Origin: CAYMAI01 sp964388445 | GTDB taxonomy: Bacteria; 4484-113; JAGGVC01 | Length of the DNA stretch: 64,000 bases | Reading direction: 5' to 3' | Assembly: GCA_964388445.1 (NCBI GenBank) | Contig: CAYMAI010000008.1 | Location: forward strand, 83,848-147,847 | Part shown: one piece after another, positions 32,716-40,374 of the stretch | Layout of the letters: every line of letters starts with the position of its first letter | Numbering within the stretch: the stretch's first letter is position 1 | Translations under genes and position numbers: made by a program | The notes under the pieces: generated by a model | What the model was told of the DNA's origin: nothing | Database searches by the model: none | The model's input: only the letters and a program-made list of their open reading frames with translations

Positions 32716-35700
32716 TTACACCACCCCAATCCTAAACCTTACCGGATAATCCTCTATCTCCGTTTCGACGACGCCGTCGCCTTCAAGCGCGTCCACCGCG
32801 AGCCAGCCCGTCGCGAGGACTTCCCCCTTGACGTATGCGAGGTTCGATTCGATGTCGGCCGCGATTTCGGGAGAGAGCGAGATTTCCACGCTTATCCGCG
32901 CTTCATAATTCAAATCCAGTTCCTTCCGTCGCGTCTGGATGCGGTTCACGAGTTCGCGCGCCCTGCCCTCGGCGATTAGCTCCGGCGTCAGATGAACATC
33001 GAGTACGACGAGCAGTTCCGGCGAGGCTTGGCATATCGTGCCTTCTTGCTCGATTATTGCCACTTCGATTTCGGTTTTCAAAACGTACGCGCCGATACCA
33101 TCCACGCCAGTGTCCACGCCTTCGCCGCCCGGCAGGTCAAGCGCCACTTTTCCGTCGCGTTCGAGCGTGGCGATAAATCCCGCGACGTCTTCCACACCTT
33201 CGACGGCAGCTTTCACCTTCGGTAGCAGTTTGCCGAGCCGCGGCCCTGCGACTGGAAAATTAAGCTTCAGCTTGCGGGTTACGAATTCAGCCTGGTCGCT
33301 CGCCCAAGCGATTTCCTTTACGTTCAGTTCCTCCGCGATTATTTCTTCGTACGCAGAGAGCCTGTCTTTCATCCCGGCGTCCGTCGAAATCAGCGTCGCT
33401 TTTGAAAGCGGCTGGCGGATTTTCACTTTACCTATCGAACGCGCGCTGCGTCCAAGGTTCACCGCCGTCAAAACGTCCGCCATATCGCGGTCGATTTGCT
33501 CGTCCACAGCGGATAGGTCGGCAACCGGCCATGCTTCGAGATGCACGCTGTCCGCCGCGCCGACGATGCGGCCCGCCGCGAGATTCTGGAAAATCGCCTC
33601 GCTCAAGAACGGGATGAACGGCGCACACATTTTGGACATCCCGACCAGCACTTTATATAGCGTCTGATAAGCCGCCCATTTTTCCGCGTTCTTTTCGCTC
33701 TGCCAAAACCTGCGCCTGCTGCGCCGCAAATACCAATTCGAAAGATGGTCGACGAATTCAATTAGCGCGTCCGTGCATTCGGTGATGCGATAGGTTTCGA
33801 GATTTTTCGTGACTTTGTCCAGCGTAAGTTGAAACCTGCCGAGTATCCACTTATCGAGTACGCTCAAATCCGCGTCCGAATTGGCATGCTCTGCCGGGTC
33901 GAAACCGTCGATGTTCGCGTATATCGAAAAGAAGCTATACACGTTGTAAAGCGGAATCAGAAACGCCTGCTGGCTTTCGCGCACGGCGCGCTCGGACAGC
34001 CGTATCGGGCCGAGCGGCTGCGCCTGAAAGAAATACCACCTCGCCGCGTCCGCGCCCTGCTTTTCGACGACGTCCATCAAGTCAACCGCATTGCCGAGCC
34101 GCTTGCTCATCTTCCTTCCTTGCTCGTCCAGCACGTGGCCGTTCGCGATGCACACTCGATATGCCGGCGGTTTTTCGCCGACGATTTTGCCATCCGAATC
34201 GCCTGCCCCGATTGCGGCGTATCTTTGAAACTCAGGGTCGTTCGCGAGAAAAGTGCCGATAACTTGAAGCGTAAAAAACCAGCCGCGAGTTTGGTCGATG
34301 CCTTCCGCTATGAAATCGGCCGGCCACCAGTCGGTTATCGGAAATTCGCTTTGCTCGAACGGAAAATGCACTTGCGCGTACGGCATCGAGCCCGAATCGA
34401 ACCAGCAGTCGATAACTTCCGGTACGCGCCGCCACGCTCCGCCCTCGCCGTCCTCCCACGTGAATTCGTCGATGAACGGGCGATGCGGGTCGAATTTACT
34501 CACGTCGTAAAAATCGTCCGGCGCGTCTTTGCCTGCCGCTTCGAAAAGCTCGGCATAGCTTCCGAATGCTTTAAGTTCGCCCGTTTTGTCGTTCACCCAC
34601 ACGGGAATCGGAGTGCCCCAATAGCGATTGCGGCTTATCGCCCAATCGATTATGTTTTCAAGCCAATTTCCCATTCGGCCGTCGCGCACATGCTCGGGCC
34701 GCCATTCGACCGCTTTGTTCGCCGCGACAAGTTCGTCCTTTATCGCGGTGGTCTTGAAAAACCACGAGTCTATTGCGTAATAGATGAGCGGCGTTTCATG
34801 CCGCCAGCAGTACGGATATTGGTGCAAATATTTTTCGCTTTTGAAAAGCAATCCGCGATACTTAAGGTCGGTGATTACATCCGGGTCAACGCCTTCGCCC
34901 TGCCCGAAGTTTTTGATGAGCTTGCCTTTCCACGCTTCGTGCTTCGCTTCGACTTCCGGCATAAGTCCGCCGTCGGGTTTCACCGCGCATATCACCGGCA
35001 AATCGTATTGCATTCCGATTTTATAGTCGTCTTCGCCGAATGCCGGCGCGATGTGCACGATGCCCGTGCCGTCCTCTGTCGTCACGAAATCGCCGAGCGT
35101 CGCATACCAGCAATCTTTCCCGCCGCTCCCCATGTAATCGTATAGCGGAATATATTTGACGCGTTCCAGCTCCCGCCCTTTGAATTCCGCCAGCACCTCG
35201 CATTCGTCAAGTCCGAATGCTGCGAGAAGAGGTTTTGCGAGTATCAGCTTTTCGTTTCCGGCCTTTTCGTCCACGCGGGCGACCAGCACGTAATCCACGT
35301 CCGGATGCACGCACACGGCCACGTTCGATAACAGCGTCCAAGGCGTCGTCGTCCATACGAGGAAACTCATATCTTCCGACGTTTCCACGCCGCCGATTTT
35401 TTGTCCCGGCACGATTTTCATTCGCACGGTTATGGACGGGTCTTTCACTTCCTTATAGTTTTGGGCAACCTCGTGACTCGAAAGCGATGTGCCGCAAAGC
35501 GGACAAAACGGCAGAATTTTGTGTCCCTTGTATAGAAGACCTCGACTAAACATCCTGCTTAAAATCCACCAAACGGATTCTATGTAGCGGTTGTCCATCG
35601 TAAAATACGCGTCTTCGGTGTCCAGCCAGAATCCGATGCGATGCGTCTGACGCACCCATTCCTCCGTATATTCGACCACGCTTTCTTTGCAAAGCGAATT

Positions 35701-36072
35701 GAAATGCGCAATAGATTCATTTGCCGTATCTTTTAGCGCTTCGATTTCGGATTTTTCGGTAAGTCCAAGCCGCTTTTCCATTTCGATTTCGACCGGCAGC
35801 CCGTGGCAGTCCCAGCCGGCCTTGCGCTTGACGTGATAGCCCTGCATCGTTCGAAACCGCGGAAACAAATCCTTGATAATGCGCGTGAGCATGTTGCCGA
35901 TGTGCGGGTTGTTGTTCGCTGTCGGCGGCCCTTCGTAGAAAATATATTTGCCGCGCGGCGAATCCTTGGAAACCGATCGCGCAAAAACGTTTCTATCGCG
36001 CCAAAGCTCCATAAATTCCCGGTCGAGCGCCGGAAAATTATAGCTTGTATCCACACGGCCGAACTTCTTCAT
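32716..36072 (-). CDS. ileS: Isoleucine-tRNA ligase (long, eukaryote-like type)
   Basis: 1118 residues. It charges tRNA-Ile in the cytosol. The class I signature is PPTANNNPHIGN near residue 50-60, and the KMSKR loop GRKMSKRLGNAVDL is at about 650. The editing (CP1) domain includes GTGIVHIAPAFGEDDY. GWDCHGLPVEIEMEKRLG and the long C-terminus (after about 900) are those of the IleS2 group, which also contains eukaryotic enzymes and mupirocin-resistant bacterial ones. The start is ATG 36072 with GAGG upstream. A tRNA-Leu gene with terminator lies just upstream on the same strand, so ileS needs its own promoter, not clearly visible. Confidence 0.97.
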   Translation of the reverse strand: MKKFGRVDTSYNFPALDREFMELWRDRNVFARSVSKDSPRGKYIFYEGPPTANNNPHIGNMLTRIIKDLFPRFRTMQGYHVKRKAGWDCHGLPVEIEMEKRLGLTEKSEIEALKDTANESIAHFNSLCKESVVEYTEEWVRQTHRIGFWLDTEDAYFTMDNRYIESVWWILSRMFSRGLLYKGHKILPFCPLCGTSLSSHEVAQNYKEVKDPSITVRMKIVPGQKIGGVETSEDMSFLVWTTTPWTLLSNVAVCVHPDVDYVLVARVDEKAGNEKLILAKPLLAAFGLDECEVLAEFKGRELERVKYIPLYDYMGSGGKDCWYATLGDFVTTEDGTGIVHIAPAFGEDDYKIGMQYDLPVICAVKPDGGLMPEVEAKHEAWKGKLIKNFGQGEGVDPDVITDLKYRGLLFKSEKYLHQYPYCWRHETPLIYYAIDSWFFKTTAIKDELVAANKAVEWRPEHVRDGRMGNWLENIIDWAISRNRYWGTPIPVWVNDKTGELKAFGSYAELFEAAGKDAPDDFYDVSKFDPHRPFIDEFTWEDGEGGAWRRVPEVIDCWFDSGSMPYAQVHFPFEQSEFPITDWWPADFIAEGIDQTRGWFFTLQVIGTFLANDPEFQRYAAIGAGDSDGKIVGEKPPAYRVCIANGHVLDEQGRKMSKRLGNAVDLMDVVEKQGADAARWYFFQAQPLGPIRLSERAVRESQQAFLIPLYNVYSFFSIYANIDGFDPAEHANSDADLSVLDKWILGRFQLTLDKVTKNLETYRITECTDALIEFVDHLSNWYLRRSRRRFWQSEKNAEKWAAYQTLYKVLVGMSKMCAPFIPFLSEAIFQNLAAGRIVGAADSVHLEAWPVADLSAVDEQIDRDMADVLTAVNLGRSARSIGKVKIRQPLSKATLISTDAGMKDRLSAYEEIIAEELNVKEIAWASDQAEFVTRKLKLNFPVAGPRLGKLLPKVKAAVEGVEDVAGFIATLERDGKVALDLPGGEGVDTGVDGIGAYVLKTEIEVAIIEQEGTICQASPELLVVLDVHLTPELIAEGRARELVNRIQTRRKELDLNYEARISVEISLSPEIAADIESNLAYVKGEVLATGWLAVDALEGDGVVETEIEDYPVRFRIGVV

Positions 36073-36111
36073 GTCAATCCTCGCATCTCAATTTGGAAAT
36101 GCACTTAAACG

Positions 36112-36156
36112 AAAAAAAAACGGGGCGTCCGCGTATCGCTACGTCAGGACACCCCG
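36112..36156 (-). terminator. Terminator after tRNA-Leu
   Basis: On the minus strand, CGGGGTGTCC pairs with GGACGCCCCG (one G-U pair) around a 16-base loop and is followed by nine T. It separates tRNA-Leu from ileS. Confidence 0.85.
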
Positions 36157-36169
36157 ATGATTGCAGTCT

Positions 36170-36253
36170 TGCCGGAGACCGGACTCGAACCGGTACGGGA
36201 AAAATCCCGAGGGATTTTAAGTCCCTTGCGTCTGCCAATTCCGCCACCCCGGC
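36170..36253 (-). tRNA. tRNA-Leu (anticodon UAA)
   Basis: An 84-base class II tRNA. The acceptor arm GCCGGGG pairs with CTCCGGC, with discriminator A. The anticodon loop CTTAAAA gives UAA. The long variable arm CGGGATTTTTCCCG is typical of Leu. The T loop reads GGTTCGAGTCC. The 3' CCA is not encoded, so it must be added by CCA transferase. Confidence 0.96.
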
Positions 36254-36279
36254 GCTTTACGACAGACGCCGTATGCGGA

Positions 36280-36747
36280 CTATCGCTTCTTTTTCATTCC
36301 TCCACGCTTCGCTTCGATGCTCCGCTTTAAATCGAGGTTGTTTTCGTTGGAATCCTTCTTGAAGTTCTTGAGCATTCCCTCGAAGTCGGGCGAAGTTCTG
36401 CCGTCTGCGAGAAAGTTTATGTTGGGCGGCTCGCCCAGAAACATGTCCACGTTTTCCCTTAGCTCTTCCCTTGGGTCGGGCAAGGGCGGTTTGGTGTAAT
36501 CAAGGTTCATCGCCTGTTTGATTGACAGCTCGATGCGGCCGTCATCCTGGATGGACAGCACCTTGACCTTCACCTTCTGGTTGGGTTTGACTGCGCTGTG
36601 GATGTCCTTAACGTAGTTGTCACTAATCTCGCTGATGTGCACGAGCCCTTTCTTTCCGTTCTGTAGCCAAACGAACGCGCCGAAATTCCGTATTTCTGCT
36701 ATACGGCCCTGCACCACATCACTGCTAATAATTGTCGTCATCCCCAT
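36280..36747 (-). CDS. S1-domain RNA-binding protein
   Basis: 155 residues from ATG 36747, five bases after GGGGG; ATG 36741 is an alternative. The S1 fold covers about 8-80: VVQGRIAEIRNFGAFVWLQNG, then GLVHISEISDNYVKDI and KVKVKVLSIQDDGRIELSIKQA. The rest is charged and probably disordered, ending RGGMKKKR. Small one-S1 proteins of this kind (YugI/CvfD-like) associate with ribosomes or mRNA. A TATAAT box lies at 36804-36809. It is transcribed toward tRNA-Leu, 26 bases away. Confidence 0.88.
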   Translation of the reverse strand: MGMTTIISSDVVQGRIAEIRNFGAFVWLQNGKKGLVHISEISDNYVKDIHSAVKPNQKVKVKVLSIQDDGRIELSIKQAMNLDYTKPPLPDPREELRENVDMFLGEPPNINFLADGRTSPDFEGMLKNFKKDSNENNLDLKRSIEAKRGGMKKKR

Positions 36748-36803
36748 ATCACCCCCTTTTGTCCCCGGTCGGGAACGCAGGAGTCTGCCAGATAGAGCCA
36801 ATC

Positions 36804-36809
36804 ATTATA
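36804..36809 (-). promoter_or_regulatory. -10 box (TATAAT) of the S1 gene
   Basis: Minus strand, giving a leader of about 50 bases with GGGGG ahead of ATG 36747. Confidence 0.5.
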
Positions 36810-36903
36810 CGACGCTATCCGGCTATGTCAAGAAAAATAGATTGATACCGAACATTGCGCGCTTAAATCCGTCCATTGACGGATGCGGCTTCGGCGGCGG
36901 GCG

Positions 36904-38334
36904 CTAGCTTCCGGCGGCTTTGAGTACGGCCACTTCACCTTGCCTCGCATAGTCTATGGCTTCGCCGAGAATCCTCGCCGCCTCGCCCGGCGAGTGAAAC
37001 CCCATCGAGTTTTCCGCGGCGACGAAGTCCAGCCTCCATTGCGCTTTTCTGTGCAGGTCCATCGCTTCATTCAATGAATCATCGGTCGCTCCCGCTTCAC
37101 GCGCGGCTTTGATCGATTCGACAAGTTCGAGCGTTGCCTGCTCTCCGCGATGCAACAGCTCGGCGGTTCTGTCTTGAATCGTTTCGGCGCGAGCCAAAAG
37201 CTCAGATTCCGGAAACGAGTGACAGACCTGACAGCTACGGGAAATATTGAGTAGCGGACTGCGAACATGATGGTCGCTGACTTTGATTGCCCCTTCCCGG
37301 ATGTACGGCATATGGCAGTCCGCGCATGCCACGCCGCTTCTCGAATGCACGCCCGTACTCCACATTTCGAATTCGGGATGTTGCGCCTTTAGCATCAGAG
37401 CCCCCGAATCCGGATGCGTCCAATCTTTGTGGCCGACTTCGTCGTAGTATTTTTCTGCGTCTTCCATCCTTAGCCCGTTATGCCAAGGATAGGTCAAATA
37501 TTTTCCGTCGCCTTTGAAGTAATACTCGACGTGGCACTGCCCGCACACGAAACTGCGCATTTCTTGACGCGACGCCAGCTTGTTCGCGTCGTATGTTCCC
37601 TTTTTGCCTTCCTTTCTCCATCTTTCAATGCTCGGCATTTGCGGCACCGGATAGTCCGATGCGGCCAGCGCGGCGATTCCGTTAACGAATCCGGGGCGGG
37701 TGATTCGCAGAGCCATCGATTCCGGGTCGTGACAGTCCACGCATGAAATCGGATGTGTCACCAATTTGTGCGCTTCTTCATACGGCATCGCGTTCACGAT
37801 TTCGAATCCCTTCATTATCTGCTCCTGCCTTCCGCCGCCCGGCAGAGCTTCTTTTCCCTTGGTCAGGTATGCGGGAAGAACCGACGAGTGACAGTGTAGG
37901 CACGCGCCGGGCTGTTTGAAATCCGTTACGCGCAATGTTTCTTCCTGGTCCTGAAGCATGTATGCGTGACCGCGTTCTTCCCGATAATCCACGCTGAACG
38001 CATACCCCTTGAAAAGCGTACGCCAAACCGGGAACTCGTCCAGCTTTTGAAACGCCTCGCTTCCGCCGTGCTTTGTCCTTTCAATATCGACTGTCCGCTT
38101 GTAGCTGTCGTACTGCCGCGGAAAATTCTTTCCCCATTCCGCCGGGTCGATTGTGTCTTCCGTCAGATGCACAAGCTCGACCGCGACGCGCTGGCCTTCC
38201 GCTTTCCGGGTGGCGATGTTCTCGCGCAGCATCATTACCCCGACGGTGCCCGCCGCGACGATAAATACGGTCAAAGCGTAAAGCCAAAGCGATACGCCGG
38301 CCCGATGCTTTCCGTTTCCCTTTTCCGTTCCCAT
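36904..38334 (-). CDS. nrfA: Ammonia-forming cytochrome c nitrite reductase, catalytic subunit
   Basis: 476 residues with an N-terminal membrane anchor or signal (about 14-35). It reduces nitrite to ammonium with six electrons on the outer face of the inner membrane. Five haem motifs: CLHCH (about 143), CVDCH (199), CGQCH (263), CADCH (335), CQVCH (367). The active-site Tyr is in CGQCHVEYYF, and the catalytic His is in LKAQHPEFEMW. The first motif is CxxCH, not the CxxCK of the E. coli enzyme, so the active-site haem is probably His-ligated as in some other NrfA. nrfH precedes it by 12 bases. Together they form the NrfHA quinol:nitrite system for respiratory ammonification. Confidence 0.95.
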   Translation of the reverse strand: MGTEKGNGKHRAGVSLWLYALTVFIVAAGTVGVMMLRENIATRKAEGQRVAVELVHLTEDTIDPAEWGKNFPRQYDSYKRTVDIERTKHGGSEAFQKLDEFPVWRTLFKGYAFSVDYREERGHAYMLQDQEETLRVTDFKQPGACLHCHSSVLPAYLTKGKEALPGGGRQEQIMKGFEIVNAMPYEEAHKLVTHPISCVDCHDPESMALRITRPGFVNGIAALAASDYPVPQMPSIERWRKEGKKGTYDANKLASRQEMRSFVCGQCHVEYYFKGDGKYLTYPWHNGLRMEDAEKYYDEVGHKDWTHPDSGALMLKAQHPEFEMWSTGVHSRSGVACADCHMPYIREGAIKVSDHHVRSPLLNISRSCQVCHSFPESELLARAETIQDRTAELLHRGEQATLELVESIKAAREAGATDDSLNEAMDLHRKAQWRLDFVAAENSMGFHSPGEAARILGEAIDYARQGEVAVLKAAGS

Positions 38335-38346
38335 TTCTTTACCTCG

Positions 38347-38808
38347 TTACCTTGCGGAGTCGTGACCGACGCCCGCGTGACATCTCAAACAATCGAAATC
38401 GCCGCCGGCGTGAGCCGTAATTTCGCTAACGAATTCGCCGTGACATCGTATGCAGTTGTGGAGAACGATATCCTCGTTTCGTTTGCGTATTTGAATCGGC
38501 TCGTGGAAATTTTGAAGCGTGAATGCCTTCGAATGGTGATAACCGTTTTCCGCTTTCGTATAATATTTGCCCAGAAAATCGTGCGGAGTGTGGCAGTCGT
38601 TGCAGGTCGCCGCCGCCTTGTGGCTTCCATGCTGCCAGCCATCGAACTGCGGGCGCATAATGTGGCAGTTGACGCACGCTTGCGGGTCGCTCGATAGATA
38701 CGAATAACCCTTCGCGTAATAAAACGTGTAGCCGCCCATCCCCGCGAATATGCCAAACAGGCAAGAGAGGATGAGTCCCGGCACTCCCAGTTTTACGCCA
38801 CCGAACAC
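38347..38808 (-). CDS. nrfH: NrfH-type tetrahaem quinol dehydrogenase
   Basis: 153 residues from GTG 38808, seven bases after GGAAGG. The frame is open up to ATG 38922, but that codon lies upstream of the extended -10 box at 38887-38895, so the shorter form is preferred. One membrane segment (about 6-28, GLILSCLFGIFAGMGGYTFY) is followed by four haem motifs: CVNCHIM (about 39), CNDCH (66), CIRCH (118), CLRCH (139). The CxxCHxM of haem 1 is the NapC/NirT-family hallmark. It takes electrons from menaquinol and passes them to NrfA. Confidence 0.93.
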   Translation of the reverse strand: MFGGVKLGVPGLILSCLFGIFAGMGGYTFYYAKGYSYLSSDPQACVNCHIMRPQFDGWQHGSHKAAATCNDCHTPHDFLGKYYTKAENGYHHSKAFTLQNFHEPIQIRKRNEDIVLHNCIRCHGEFVSEITAHAGGDFDCLRCHAGVGHDSAR

Positions 38809-38886
38809 CGAACAGCCTTCCAAAAAGGCCCGCAGCCTAATCGAACAAGAACTTCGGACCGCGGCGGTAAGCCGCGGAACCGCAAC

Positions 38887-38895
38887 AATATAACA
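38887..38895 (-). promoter_or_regulatory. Extended -10 (TGTTATATT) of nrfHA
   Basis: TG 38895-38894, one base, TATATT 38892-38887 on the minus strand. Transcription would begin near 38880, leaving a leader of about 72 bases. Confidence 0.45.
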
Positions 38896-38942
38896 ACCAT
38901 CGATATGGCTCGATTTATTCAAAATAGGCGCGATTAAAATGC

Positions 38943-38960
38943 TTGTTACCGAAGTTACAA
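38943..38960. promoter_or_regulatory. Imperfect palindrome upstream of nrfHA, candidate operator
   Basis: TTGTTACCGAAGTTACAA: seven-base arms with one mismatch around four bases. Its centre is about 71 bases before the predicted nrf start, a typical activator distance. The half-site resembles those of Rex or Crp/Fnr regulators without matching either exactly. Confidence 0.35.
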
Positions 38961-39036
38961 TGAACCCGTGCGGAGCATATCCGCATTACGGTCTGGTATC
39001 TTTCGCTTTATCGTGCTGGCGACCGCACGATAGTTG

Positions 39037-39045
39037 TGTTACACT
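39037..39045 (+). promoter_or_regulatory. Extended -10 (TGTTACACT) of the 39066 gene
   Basis: TG 39037-39038, TACACT 39040-39045. It supports ATG 39066 over the upstream frame start. Confidence 0.4.
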
Positions 39046-39065
39046 CGGCTTCCGGTGAATCCTTT

Positions 39066-39467
39066 ATGACTCCAAAACAAACATCAGGCTTCGGCACGTC
39101 CGCGTGGGGTCCGAAGCGGGTCTTCCTTGTCCATTTCAACGAATCCGAGGCGCGCGAACTTGCTTCAAGGATTTCTGGTCTGGGACTTTATGTGGAATTC
39201 GAGGCGATTGACGGCGGCCGCGCCGTGAAATCAGTGGTAGCGTTCAATCCCAATCTCGTCGTTATATCGCTATCCAGATTGCCCTCCCACGGACGCGCTA
39301 CCGCCGACGGCATTTCTTCAGGCAAAAAAACCGGCCATATTCCGATTCTGTTTTCGGGCGGTAATCCCGAAGCCGTCGAAAAAGCAAAATCATCGTTTCC
39401 CGGGGCGGTATGTTGCCGGGAGGAATTGCTCGAACCGACCGTAAAACACATGCTCGGTCTTAAGTAA
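39066..39467 (+). CDS. Receiver-like (CheY-fold) protein lacking key residues
   Basis: 133 residues from ATG 39066, with GGTGA upstream. RVFLVHFNESEARELASRIS, then PNLVVISLSRLPS and HIPILFSGGNPEAVEKA follow the beta-alpha order of response-regulator receivers, but the acidic pair and the phospho-Asp are replaced (His-Phe-Asn and Ile-Ser). It is likely a pseudo-receiver that signals without phosphorylation, or an unrelated Rossmann-like fold. It is divergent from nrfHA. Confidence 0.6.
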   Translation: MTPKQTSGFGTSAWGPKRVFLVHFNESEARELASRISGLGLYVEFEAIDGGRAVKSVVAFNPNLVVISLSRLPSHGRATADGISSGKKTGHIPILFSGGNPEAVEKAKSSFPGAVCCREELLEPTVKHMLGLK

Positions 39468-39473
39468 AGCTCG

Positions 39474-39498
39474 AAATATCGGCAAATCGCCGATATTT
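39474..39498. terminator. Hairpin between convergent genes
   Basis: Perfect ten-base stem AAATATCGGC / GCCGATATTT with loop AAATC. The arms end in A/T-rich tracts on both sides, so it could work as a weak bidirectional terminator between the 39066 gene and the DUF554 gene. Confidence 0.5.
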
Positions 39499-39544
39499 AT
39501 CAAGAAACCCTGTCGAAAAGAAAAAGTTTCCCTCCGAAATAATC

Positions 39545-40252
39545 TCAAAAAGCCCAACCTATTGAAAACGCATCCAGCATGCAAACTAGGAGCGGCGTAA
39601 TCAGCAAGCCCGGCGTCATATTCGTCGCTCTCGTTTTAACGGCATCCAACAATCCCAAGCCGATTACGATTAGCATAAACCCGCCGCAAGCGGAAAGTTC
39701 GGAAATAATGCCTTCCGATACGTGTACGGACAAAGCGCCTGCGGCAAAGGTAAGCGCCCCCTGCACCACGAGAACGGTAATAGCAGAAAACCACACTCCG
39801 ATTCCCAATCCCGCTGAGAGCGCCGCGCTCGCTACGCCATCGAGAAGCGATTTTATTGCAAGCGTTTTATAACCCATTCCGAGACCGTCTTCGAATGAGC
39901 CAAGAACGGTCATCGGCCCGACACAGAACAGAATCGAAGCGGCCATATATCCTTCCACGAATCGCGAATGCAGGCCATCTTTTGCGAAACGATTTCGAAG
40001 AAACGTGCCGGCATATTCGAGCCGCGCGTCCAGATTCAATGCGCATCCGATAATGGTTCCGATAACAATTCCGCCGAGTGGAACAAGTATGTTGGCCGAC
40101 TTTAGCCCCATCGAAATCCCGTAAACTATCGTTACCGCGCCCAAAGAAGCAAGAAGAACGGCGCGCGTGCCTTCTTTCAGGCCGCCGCCCGCGGCGATTC
40201 CCGCGGCCGAGCCGATGGTAATCGCGCCTATATTGATTAGCGTACCTATCAA
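39545..40252 (-). CDS. DUF554-family membrane protein (YdfK-like)
   Basis: 235 residues, six or seven membrane segments. Hallmarks of the family: MIGTLINIGAITIGSAAGI at the N-terminus, AILFCVGPMTVLGSFEDG-like segment (here ASILFCVGPMTVLGS at about 105-119), and LLDGVASAALSAGLGIGVW. The function of the family is unknown; transport is suspected from topology. The start is TTG 40252, eight bases after a TAAACT box and without ribosome-binding site, so the mRNA may be leaderless. Confidence 0.88.
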   Translation of the reverse strand: MIGTLINIGAITIGSAAGIAAGGGLKEGTRAVLLASLGAVTIVYGISMGLKSANILVPLGGIVIGTIIGCALNLDARLEYAGTFLRNRFAKDGLHSRFVEGYMAASILFCVGPMTVLGSFEDGLGMGYKTLAIKSLLDGVASAALSAGLGIGVWFSAITVLVVQGALTFAAGALSVHVSEGIISELSACGGFMLIVIGLGLLDAVKTRATNMTPGLLITPLLVCMLDAFSIGWAF

Positions 40253-40260
40253 GCGAATTA

Positions 40261-40266
40261 AGTTTA
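40261..40266 (-). promoter_or_regulatory. -10 box (TAAACT) giving a possible leaderless TTG start
   Basis: Minus strand, eight bases before TTG 40252. The adjacent GAAAAT-GAA-ATTTTC inverted repeat lies in the shared divergent promoter region. Confidence 0.35.
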
Positions 40267-40329
40267 CACGACCTGGCGGGCTCCGAAAATGAAATTTTCC
40301 GGCGAGTGTCCGATTTATATACTTTAAGG

Positions 40330-40335
40330 TATAAT
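40330..40335 (+). promoter_or_regulatory. -10 box (TATAAT) of the 40375 lipoprotein gene
   Basis: Gives a leader of about 33 bases with GGGGAG four bases before TTG 40375. Confidence 0.5.
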
Positions 40336-40374
40336 CTAGCCGGCTTCATTTTCATACCGAAGGTGGGGAGTGCC

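Noticed and set aside
33829..35145. 438-codon plus-strand frame inside ileS
   Set aside because: Antisense shadow of a clearly identified tRNA synthetase; composition is untypical of proteins.
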